Of a stretch of DNA of 5,640 bases, positions 1 through 4,603 are shown piece by piece. Both the position numbers and the translations under genes were made by a program. Source of the stretch: Methylocystaceae bacterium (lineage in GTDB: Bacteria > Pseudomonadota > Alphaproteobacteria > Rhizobiales > Beijerinckiaceae); NCBI GenBank assembly GCA_003152255.1, contig PLZT01000274.1:5045-10684 (forward strand). Direction: 5' to 3'. A model generated the notes under the pieces. The model was not told the origin of the DNA, did no database searches, and was given only the letters and a program-made list of their open reading frames with translations. The stretch's first letter is position 1. Each line of letters starts with the position of its first letter.

Positions 1-219
1 GGCATCGTCATTGGCGGTCGCGAAAACAAGCAGGCGGGCAACGACAGCGTTATGCCGGCCTTCGCCGAGAATAAAAACGCCATGTGCTATCTCGACGACA
101 TCTACGTCTATCTTCGCGCGCGCTCGACCGACGCGGTAGGCCGCGGTCGTCCAGAGAAGAAGGAAGACAAGCCCGCAGCGTTCTCCGACGCCGAAACCAA
201 GTGCATGAGCGCCAAGTAA
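1..219 (+). CDS. xoxG: C-terminal part of XoxG-type c-type cytochrome (methanol dehydrogenase electron acceptor), 5' truncated
   Basis: This open frame enters from the left edge and ends at TAA 217-219, giving the last 72 residues. The visible part reads as the end of a class I cytochrome c. A VMPAF motif at codons 17-21 offers Met18 as the likely distal haem ligand. It is followed by an MCYLDDIYVYLRAR helix (codons 28-41), a GRGRP turn and a charged Lys/Glu tail. The haem-binding CxxCH must lie upstream of the window. Two extra cysteines are visible, at codons 29 (MCYLDD) and 68 (near the end). This fits the methanol-metabolism cytochrome family with four conserved cysteines, two of them in CxxCH. 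In that family the protein is periplasmic and takes electrons from the PQQ methanol dehydrogenase. The downstream order (G then J, no mxaI) points to XoxG rather than MxaG. The assignment to the family is strong; the xox versus mxa choice is an inference from context. Confidence 0.82.
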   Translation, partial: GIVIGGRENKQAGNDSVMPAFAENKNAMCYLDDIYVYLRARSTDAVGRGRPEKKEDKPAAFSDAETKCMSAK

Positions 220-240
220 GGCGCCCGGCGAGAAATATCG

Positions 241-264
241 TGGGCGGAATTGGGTTGACGCCCA
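241..264 (+). other. Possible stem-loop in the xoxG-xoxJ gap
   Basis: The 77-base gap between the xoxG stop and the xoxJ start contains TGGGCG (241-246) and its reverse complement CGCCCA (259-264), followed at once by TTTT (265-268). The loop is 12 bases, which is long for an intrinsic terminator. It could act as a weak attenuator or 3' end that lowers xoxJ expression relative to xoxG. The six-pair stem is short, so this is only a candidate. Confidence 0.25.
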
Positions 265-296
265 TTTTGGACAAGCGCTAAGGCAGGGAGTCGCGC

Positions 297-1193
297 ATGG
301 TCGGGCAAGGACGCGTGAGCCCTCGCGGAGCTTCCCTGCTTGTGATCGCCGTCGCGATGTTGATCGCGCCGGCGACGAGCGCGCAAAATCTCGGGCCGGA
401 ATTTGGGGCCAAGGGCGCGGACAACGCCGGCTCCATCGAACTCGTGGACCCCAAGGTGCTGCGTGTCTGCGCCGATCCCAACAATATGCCTTTTTCCAAC
501 GACAAAGGCGACGGTTTCGAAAACAAGATCGCGCGGTTGCTGGCCGAGAAGCTCAACAAGGACGTGGCTTACACGTATTATCCCGGCGCGACCGGTTTTA
601 TTCGCAACACTTTGAACGCGCATCTTTGCGATGTTGTCCTCGGCATGCCGCAGGGCAATGATTTGGTTCAGCCGACCAATCCCTATTACCGCACGACATA
701 TGCGATCGTGACGCGCGCCGGTTCCGATCTCGCGGATTTGAAATCCCTGGACGATCCGCGACTAAAAGAAAATGGACGACATATCGGTCTCGTCGCCAAT
801 ACGCCGCCGGGCAATCTTCTCGCGGCGAATGGATTGATGAGCGCGGTCAGGCCCTATGCGCTGATGGTGGATACGCGCGTCGAATCATCCAGCGCCGCGA
901 TGATCGCCGATCTGGAAAAGGGCGACCTCGACATCGCTATCCTTTGGGGGCCATTCGCGGGCTATTACGCCAAAAAGGCCGCCGACAGACTGATCGTGAC
1001 GCCGATAGCCGACGCGCCGGGGAAGCGGATGAGTTTTCGCATCGCCTTCGGGGTGCGTCATTCCGACCAGAATTGGAAGCGCGAACTCAATCAGTTCATC
1101 GCGCAAAACAAAGCGCCGCTTGACAAGATCCTTGAGGAATATGGCGTGCCGCTGCTCGGCGAGGACGGGCGGCCGCTCGGGTCGGCGCGATGA
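297..1193 (+). CDS. xoxJ: XoxJ/MxaJ-like periplasmic substrate-binding protein associated with quinoprotein methanol dehydrogenase
   Basis: The 298-residue product has a Sec signal peptide: basic start (Arg6, Arg10), hydrophobic core at residues 12-26, and likely cleavage after Ala29 (ATSA|QN). The mature part has the fold signature of type 3 solute-binding proteins. It carries the block typical of the quinoprotein dehydrogenase-associated subfamily, LRVCADPNNMPFSND (residues 55-69), followed by GFENKIARLLAEKL, YYPGATGFIRNTL, CDVVLGMPQGNDLVQ and TNPYYRTTYAIV. Cys58 and Cys111 are the only two cysteines of the mature protein and could form a disulfide. In methylotrophs MxaJ/XoxJ is encoded beside the dehydrogenase and is thought to help its maturation or activation rather than import a solute; the exact role is unsettled. 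The start is supported by AGGGAG at 285-290, six bases before ATG. The stop overlaps the next gene by four bases, so the two are probably translationally coupled. The symbol xoxJ rather than mxaJ rests on gene order. Confidence 0.9.
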   Translation: MVGQGRVSPRGASLLVIAVAMLIAPATSAQNLGPEFGAKGADNAGSIELVDPKVLRVCADPNNMPFSNDKGDGFENKIARLLAEKLNKDVAYTYYPGATGFIRNTLNAHLCDVVLGMPQGNDLVQPTNPYYRTTYAIVTRAGSDLADLKSLDDPRLKENGRHIGLVANTPPGNLLAANGLMSAVRPYALMVDTRVESSSAAMIADLEKGDLDIAILWGPFAGYYAKKAADRLIVTPIADAPGKRMSFRIAFGVRHSDQNWKRELNQFIAQNKAPLDKILEEYGVPLLGEDGRPLGSAR

Positions 1194-1741
1194 AGCGCGC
1201 GCTGCTGGGCTGTCTTTTCGCGGCCGCGGCCAGCGCGAGCTTAGCCGCGCAAAACGTGACGCCGAGGGAGCCCGTCGGCTATCGAATGGACGATTATGGC
1301 GCGCTCGTTCCGGCCACGCTCAAGGGCGCTTCGGTGTTGAGCACGACAAGAGCCTTCGAACTATGGAGCCAAAAGGCGGCTGTTTTCGTCGATGTCTTGC
1401 CGCGTCCGCCAAAGCCCGCGGGATTGCCCAAGGAAGCTGTCTGGCGAGATGCGCCGCGCCAGGACATTCCGGGCAGCGTTTGGCTTCCAGACACGGGCTA
1501 TGGCGAATTGGCGGAGCGGACGCAGCGCTACTTCGAAGACGGACTTGGCCGCGCGACCCATGACGACAAGAGCAAAGCTCTTGTGTTTTACTGCCGCAAG
1601 AATTGTTGGATGTCCTGGAACGCGGCCAAGCGCGCGCTGTCGATTGGCTACACCAATGTTTCCTGGTATCCAGACGGCGCCGATGGCTGGGCCGAGGCGG
1701 GAAAATCGTTGGAATCTCGCGAGCCCGAGCCTCGCGAATAG
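1190..1741 (+). CDS. PQQ-dependent catabolism-associated CxxxCW motif protein, rhodanese-like, exported
   Basis: The 183-residue product starts at the ATG of an ATGA overlap with the xoxJ stop. It has a short signal peptide (Lys2-Arg3, hydrophobic and Ala-rich residues 4-19, likely cleavage after Ala20 before Gln21), so it should act in the periplasm. Cys8 sits too close to the N-terminus to be a convincing lipobox. The C-terminal half resembles a single rhodanese domain: ALVFYC (to Cys135), the loop C135-R-K-N-C139-W140, the helix SWNAAKRAL, then GYTNVSWYPDGADGW. Cys135 occupies the position of the rhodanese catalytic cysteine, and Cys139 makes it a C-x3-C pair that could form a disulfide or bind a cofactor. 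This matches the family known from conserved neighbourhoods of PQQ-dependent alcohol oxidation. Its biochemical role has not, to my knowledge, been settled; sulfur transfer or thiol redox work on the dehydrogenase or cytochrome is inference. Residues 21-125 (for example the DYGALVPATLKG block) are family-like but without a motif I can assign. Confidence 0.85.
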   Translation: MKRALLGCLFAAAASASLAAQNVTPREPVGYRMDDYGALVPATLKGASVLSTTRAFELWSQKAAVFVDVLPRPPKPAGLPKEAVWRDAPRQDIPGSVWLPDTGYGELAERTQRYFEDGLGRATHDDKSKALVFYCRKNCWMSWNAAKRALSIGYTNVSWYPDGADGWAEAGKSLESREPEPRE

Positions 1742-1786
1742 GCGCCGTGACGATTTGGAGAGCGCCCCTCGTCGACGCCCCCTTTT

Positions 1787-1792
1787 GAGGAA
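1787..1792 (+). promoter_or_regulatory. Ribosome binding site of glyQ
   Basis: GAGGAA lies five bases before ATG 1798. The second in-frame ATG at 1813 has only a GAG directly against it and no properly spaced Shine-Dalgarno sequence. The site therefore decides for 1798 as the main start despite the duplicated start region. Confidence 0.65.
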
Positions 1793-1797
1793 ATCCG

Positions 1798-1827
1798 ATG
1801 ACCACGACCGAGATGACCACGACCGAG
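1798..1827 (+). repeat. Perfect 15-bp tandem duplication at the glyQ start
   Basis: The unit ATGACCACGACCGAG occurs twice head to tail (1798-1812 and 1813-1827) with no mismatch. It is in frame, so the protein begins [10 protein letters not shown] before the conserved part ([14 protein letters not shown]). The duplication copies the start codon as well as four codons. It lies in a non-conserved N-terminal extension and should not disturb the enzyme. It looks like a recent slippage or duplication event. Confidence 0.9.
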
Positions 1828-2742
1828 TTGTCCCCGACAAAATCTTTTCAGGGGCTGATCCTGACCCTGCAACAATTTTGGGCCGCGCGGGGCTGCGTCA
1901 TCCTTCAGCCCTATGACATGGAGATGGGAGCGGGCACATTTCATCCCGCGACCACCTTGCGCGCGCTGGGCCCCAAGCCCTGGCGGGCCGCCTATGCACA
2001 GCCCTGCCGACGCCCGAAGGATGGGCGTTATGGCGAAAATCCCAACCGGGTCCAGCATTACTACCAGTTTCAGGTCATACTAAAACCTTCGCCGCCCGAT
2101 TTGCAGCAACTCTACCTCGATTCGCTCGCGACCATCGGCCTGGACGCGCGCCTGCACGACATCCGTTTCGTCGAGGACGATTGGGAGAGCCCGACCTTGG
2201 GCGCCTGGGGACTGGGCTGGGAGTGCTGGTGCGACGGGATGGAGGTCTCGCAATTCACCTATTTCCAACAGGTCGCCGGAGTGGAGTGCGCGCCGGTGGC
2301 CGGAGAACTCACTTACGGGCTCGAACGCTTGGCTTGTTACCTGCAGGGTGTCGACAGCATCATGGAGTTGAACTTCAATGGCGGCGAGGGCGCGGCGCGC
2401 GTGAGCTACAAAGATGTGTTCCTGCAGGCGGAACAAGAATACTCGCGCTATGATTTCGAGGCGGCGAACACGGATAAGCTTTTTTCAGATTTCAACTCCG
2501 CCGAAGCGGAGTGTGGATGCTTGCTTGAGTTCGGAGACGGCGATGGTGAAACGAAACATCTCATGTGTTTGCCTGCATATGATCAATGTATAAAAGCTTC
2601 CCACGCATTTAATCTTTTGGATGCGCGCGGCGTTATTTCCGTGACCGAGCGTCAAAGCTATATTCTACGCGTCCGCGAACTAGCCAAAGCTTGCGGCGCC
2701 GCGTGGAGACGCACCGAAGCCGGCGGCCTTCACCTTGAATAA
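1798..2742 (+). CDS. glyQ: Glycine--tRNA ligase alpha subunit
   Basis: The 314-residue product is the catalytic alpha subunit of the bacterial alpha2beta2 glycyl-tRNA synthetase. This class II enzyme activates glycine with ATP and, with GlyS, charges tRNA-Gly in the cytoplasm. Length is close to the roughly 300 residues usual for the family. Conserved blocks are in order: [34 protein letters not shown] near the start, the class II motif 2 region [22 protein letters not shown] (starting at about residue 71), then [34 protein letters not shown], and the motif 3 region [17 protein letters not shown] (about residues 170-186). The C-terminal block [28 protein letters not shown] is intact. No key residue appears lost. 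The last third, near 2521-2640, is clearly poorer in GC than the rest (about 45 percent against 63-67 percent earlier in the gene). glyS is not downstream; a terminator-like hairpin follows the stop at once. The gene starts 56 bases after the CxxxCW gene, so readthrough from the xox genes is possible. Confidence 0.97.
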   Translation: MTTTEMTTTELSPTKSFQGLILTLQQFWAARGCVILQPYDMEMGAGTFHPATTLRALGPKPWRAAYAQPCRRPKDGRYGENPNRVQHYYQFQVILKPSPPDLQQLYLDSLATIGLDARLHDIRFVEDDWESPTLGAWGLGWECWCDGMEVSQFTYFQQVAGVECAPVAGELTYGLERLACYLQGVDSIMELNFNGGEGAARVSYKDVFLQAEQEYSRYDFEAANTDKLFSDFNSAEAECGCLLEFGDGDGETKHLMCLPAYDQCIKASHAFNLLDARGVISVTERQSYILRVRELAKACGAAWRRTEAGGLHLE

Positions 2743-2796
2743 GTCCGAGACCGCCACCACCTCTTAAGGGTCTGAGGCGCTCGGGCGATAAATTTT
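2743..2796 (+). terminator. Likely transcription terminator after glyQ
   Basis: A long stem-loop starts on the base after the glyQ stop codon. The 3' arm 2776-2786 pairs without interruption with 2743-2749 and 2752-2755. That gives eleven pairs, one of them G-T, with a two-base bulge (2750-2751) on the 5' arm. A short inner stem (2759-2762 with 2768-2771) may close the apex. An AT-rich tail follows, with TTTT at 2793-2796. The T run begins six bases after the stem, so it is not a textbook rho-independent terminator, but position and stability make it the best candidate for ending glyQ transcription. Confidence 0.5.
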
Positions 2797-2822
2797 ACTA
2801 TTCGGCGAGATTATAGGTCGTT

Positions 2823-2852
2823 CGTCTCCATTGCTAGAGACGTCAGTTGACG
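2823..2852. repeat. Two adjacent dyad-symmetric elements upstream of the unknown gene
   Basis: CGTCTC (2823-2828) and GAGACG (2837-2842) form an inverted repeat with an eight-base spacer. It runs straight into CGTCA-GT-TGACG (2841-2852), a second perfect five-base dyad with a two-base centre. The second overlaps a possible -35 hexamer (2847-2852). Such symmetry at a promoter is what a dimeric repressor or activator would bind, but short dyads also occur by chance. Confidence 0.35.
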
Positions 2853-2874
2853 GTGATCGCTATTTGTTCTAGTT
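2847..2874 (+). promoter_or_regulatory. Candidate sigma-70 promoter for the unknown gene
   Basis: TTGACG (2847-2852) matches a -35 element well. The best partner is CTAGTT (2869-2874) after a 16-base spacer, a poor -10. If used, transcription would begin around 2880. That would exclude ATG 2875 as the start of the following gene and fit the GTG at 2914. Confidence 0.3.
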
Positions 2875-2903
2875 ATGTTCAGGATATGGGCGCGCGACGA
2901 GAC

Positions 2904-2909
2904 GGAGGG
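2904..2909 (+). promoter_or_regulatory. Ribosome binding site that favours a GTG start for the unknown gene
   Basis: GGAGGG lies four bases before GTG 2914 (its GGAGG core lies five bases before). The upstream ATG at 2875 has no purine-rich site before it, and ATG 2950 is preceded by ATTCACCACC, which is equally poor. Confidence 0.5.
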
Positions 2910-2913
2910 CACG

Positions 2914-3348
2914 GTGATTGAGAGCGGTTTCCTCGACGGATTCACCACCATGCGCGAAGATCGCAAAAGCAAATTCGCCAAGGCGCGGCGCGAGACGCCC
3001 CCAGGGGCGTCGCCGAGTGGTCAAGCCCTCGCCTCGCTGTTAACCTCGGATTTGCGTGGAAGGTTTTATTCTTGGCGCGGACTCTCGGGGCGCCGTTACG
3101 TCTGCTCTATCTTTTCCGCCGCCGAAACGGCCGTCGTTTCGGAATTCACCGCCGCCGCGGTGATTGGCGTCGCGAAGGCCGGCGCGGCGCGGCGCCCGGT
3201 GTGCGTTATGTCTTCGCGTGAATTTCATGTCTGGGGGGATATCGGTTCGCGCGAAGGAGCCGAAAGCCATGGCGTGAGCGAATGGCACGTCCATTTCGGC
3301 GTGGACGACGAGGGATTGCGCGACCTCGCTGGATCGTTGCTCAGCTAG
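2914..3348 (+). CDS. Hypothetical protein, unrecognised small alphaproteobacterial-type protein
   Basis: This frame is clearly coding: third codon positions are strongly G/C biased throughout and there is no competing frame of similar quality. From the GTG start the product has 144 residues; the same frame can be opened at ATG 2875 (157 residues) or ATG 2950 (132). The N-terminal quarter is charged and probably disordered (MREDRKSKFAKARRE, then a Pro/Gly/Ser stretch). The rest looks like a small alpha/beta domain: GRFYSWRGLSGRRYVCSIF, an Ala/Val-rich segment (about 3148-3180), a strand RPVCVMSSREFHVW, and near the end EWHVHFGVDDEGLRDLAGSLL. The segments SWRGLSGRRYV and a closing HVH-type strand recall short uncharacterised proteins of Rhizobiales, but I cannot name a family and assign no function. 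There is no signal peptide or membrane segment, so it is probably cytoplasmic. It stands alone between the glyQ terminator and the non-coding stretch before sucD. Confidence 0.75.
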   Translation: MIESGFLDGFTTMREDRKSKFAKARRETPPGASPSGQALASLLTSDLRGRFYSWRGLSGRRYVCSIFSAAETAVVSEFTAAAVIGVAKAGAARRPVCVMSSREFHVWGDIGSREGAESHGVSEWHVHFGVDDEGLRDLAGSLLS

Positions 3349-3387
3349 GGCTTGCAAGAGGATAGCAGCGACTCTTGAACTCAGGAG

Positions 3388-3415
3388 GCCGCGAGACTGC
3401 CCATAAAATCGCGGC
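3388..3415 (+). repeat. Inverted repeat / hairpin 1 upstream of sucD
   Basis: GCCGCGA (3388-3394) pairs with TCGCGGC (3409-3415) in seven perfect pairs, with a 14-base loop ending in AAAA. It lies 40 bases past the stop of the unknown gene and could be part of its 3' end, though no T run follows on the + strand. Confidence 0.35.
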
Positions 3416-3473
3416 TGACGATCAAGTGGCGCATATTTGATCGCCGTCGCCTATCCGTTAGCCTCATTCCGCC

Positions 3474-3502
3474 TTGAAACGGGCGTTCATCCCAAATAGT
3501 TT
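3474..3502 (+). promoter_or_regulatory. Candidate sigma-70 promoter for sucD-sucA
   Basis: TTGAAA (3474-3479) and TAGTTT (3497-3502) are separated by 17 bases, the best spacing. The -35 matches well, the -10 in three of six positions, which is acceptable for alphaproteobacteria. Use of this site would give a 5' leader of about 140 bases containing hairpin 2. Confidence 0.4.
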
Positions 3503-3517
3503 GAGTCGAGACGGAGA

Positions 3518-3539
3518 ATCGCGGCCATCGCGCCGCGAT
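3518..3539 (+). repeat. Hairpin 2 in the putative sucD leader
   Basis: ATCGCGGC (3518-3525) and GCCGCGAT (3532-3539) form a perfect eight-pair stem with a six-base loop. It sits just downstream of the candidate promoter, about 110 bases before the sucD start. No T run follows, so it is not a normal terminator. It could stabilise the mRNA 5' end or bind a regulator. Confidence 0.5.
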
Positions 3540-3648
3540 CTGATCAATGCGCACCGCGTGGAACGGGGATCGCCGCGTTTTCGTTTGATCTGTCCATAAG
3601 AGTTCAATCCCAGGCCTCATCGCCATATATCCCTAGGAATTACGACCC

Positions 3649-4533
3649 ATGTCCGTGCTGATAGACAGAAACACGAAGGTCATTTGTCAGGGCTTCACCG
3701 GCAAGACCGGCACCTTCCATTCCGAGCAGGCGGTCGCCTATGGCACGCTCATGGTTGGCGGCGTTTCTCCCGGCAAGGGCGGGTCGACGCATCTCAACTT
3801 GCCGGTGTTCGACACCGTGGCGGAGGCGAAAGCAAGGACCGGCGCCGATGCTAGCGTCGTGTACGTCCCGCCGCCGGGCGCGGCCGACGCCATCTGCGAA
3901 GCGATAGACGCCGAAATTCCGCTGATTGTCGCCATCACCGAGGGCGTGCCGGTTCATGACATGATTCGCGTGAAGCGCGCGCTGTCGGGCTCGAAATCGC
4001 GGCTCATAGGGCCCAACTGTCCTGGTGTCGTCACGGCGAGCGAATGCAAGATAGGGATCATGCCGGGCAATATTTTCATGCCGGGCACGGTTGGCGTGGT
4101 GTCGCGCTCCGGCACTCTGACCTATGAAGCGGTTTTCCAAACCTCCCGCGAGGGTCTCGGTCAGACGAGCGCCGTGGGCATCGGCGGCGATCCCGTCAAG
4201 GGCACCGACTTCATCGAGGTGCTGGAATTGTTCTTGGCGGACGACGCCACCAAATCCATCATCATGATTGGCGAGATCGGGGGCTCGGCGGAAGAGGAAG
4301 CGGCCCAATTCTTGATAGACGAGGCCAAGCGCGGACGCCGAAAGCCGATCGCGGGGTTCATTGCCGGCCGCACGGCGCCTCCCGGCCGCCGCATGGGTCA
4401 CGCCGGCGCGATCATCGCGGGCGGCAAGGGCGACGCCGAAAGCAAGATCGCGGCGATGGAGGCGGCGGGCATCCGTATTTCGCCCTCGCCGGCGCGGCTT
4501 GGCAAGACCTTGGTCGAGGCGCTGCGGGCTTAG
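3649..4533 (+). CDS. sucD: Succinate--CoA ligase (ADP-forming) alpha subunit
   Basis: The 294-residue product is the alpha subunit of succinyl-CoA synthetase, which with SucC converts succinyl-CoA, ADP and phosphate to succinate, CoA and ATP in the TCA cycle. The N-terminal CoA-binding domain shows [21 protein letters not shown] (from about residue 13) and GGVSPGKGG. The ligase domain carries [43 protein letters not shown], and the phosphohistidine motif [16 protein letters not shown] with His251 as the residue that is transiently phosphorylated. Length and all motifs are normal. The blocks ECKIGIMPG and [12 protein letters not shown] fit SucD better than MtkB of the serine-cycle malate thiokinase, which I considered because of the methylotrophic context. 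The ribosome site is AGGAA (3635-3639). sucC, normally directly upstream, is missing; sucA follows after 70 bases on the same strand, so the two are likely co-transcribed. Confidence 0.96.
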   Translation: MSVLIDRNTKVICQGFTGKTGTFHSEQAVAYGTLMVGGVSPGKGGSTHLNLPVFDTVAEAKARTGADASVVYVPPPGAADAICEAIDAEIPLIVAITEGVPVHDMIRVKRALSGSKSRLIGPNCPGVVTASECKIGIMPGNIFMPGTVGVVSRSGTLTYEAVFQTSREGLGQTSAVGIGGDPVKGTDFIEVLELFLADDATKSIIMIGEIGGSAEEEAAQFLIDEAKRGRRKPIAGFIAGRTAPPGRRMGHAGAIIAGGKGDAESKIAAMEAAGIRISPSPARLGKTLVEALRA

Positions 4534-4545
4534 GGGGTTATTCCA

Positions 4546-4587
4546 TCTCTCCCTATTGGAGAGAGAAGCGGACGCGTCGTCGCGTCC
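4546..4587 (+). repeat. Two tandem hairpins between sucD and sucA
   Basis: TCTCTCC (4546-4552) pairs with GGAGAGA (4558-4564) in seven perfect pairs around a five-base loop. Five bases later GGACGCG (4570-4576) pairs with CGCGTCC (4581-4587) in seven perfect pairs around the loop TCGT. Together they fill most of the 70-base gap and end just before the sucA ribosome site (GGGGA, 4589-4593). No T run follows either stem. They may act as an mRNA processing or stability element, or tune sucA translation. Confidence 0.55.
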
Positions 4588-4603
4588 TGGGGAATGTGAA
4601 AAA

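Larger units (their letters stand above)
3349..3648 (+). other. 300-base intergenic region upstream of sucD
   Basis: I see no credible gene on either strand here. An 81-codon minus-strand frame (3381-3626) has no family resemblance and only a weak ribosome site. The stretch is less GC-rich than the genes around it. It contains two GC-rich hairpins built from the same octamer, a possible sigma-70 promoter, and at its end AGGAA (3635-3639), nine bases before the sucD ATG. No remnant of sucC is visible. It most likely serves as the promoter and 5' leader of the sucD-sucA operon and the 3' end of the unknown gene. Confidence 0.6.

Noticed and set aside
108..623. Minus-strand frame of 171 codons over the xoxG end and xoxJ start
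   Set aside because: Antisense to two genes with clear family motifs; composition is typical of a shadow frame.
1190..1213. Lipoprotein signal (LLGC) in the CxxxCW protein
   Set aside because: The cysteine is residue 8, leaving no room for a normal hydrophobic segment before it; a standard signal peptide cleaved near residue 20 fits better.
1741..1777. Short inverted repeats between the CxxxCW gene and glyQ
   Set aside because: GGCGC/GCGCC and GACGA/TCGTC give only five-pair stems that exclude each other, and the TTTT at 1783-1786 is not next to either; not convincing as a terminator.
1320..1840. Overlapping minus-strand frames opposite the CxxxCW gene and the glyQ start
   Set aside because: Arg/Ser-rich translations without motifs, opposite a recognised family member.
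3596..3620. tRNA T-arm-like sequence (GTTCAATCC)
   Set aside because: The flanking bases do not pair to form a T stem, and no acceptor or anticodon arm can be found around it.
3381..3626. Minus-strand frame of 81 codons in the region before sucD
   Set aside because: Not overlapped by a gene, so considered seriously. It has only a weak AGGG before its ATG, no recognisable motif, and its DNA is occupied by inverted repeats and a likely promoter. A homologue search could reopen it.
3649..4533. Malate thiokinase small subunit (MtkB) instead of SucD
   Set aside because: The methylotroph context made it worth testing, but the sequence around [20 protein letters not shown] and [12 protein letters not shown] follows SucD, and sucA follows downstream.
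4594..4599. ATG-TGA start-stop element just before sucA
   Set aside because: The ATGTGA overlaps the region right after the sucA ribosome site, but such a minimal frame arises easily by chance and there is nothing else to support regulation by it.
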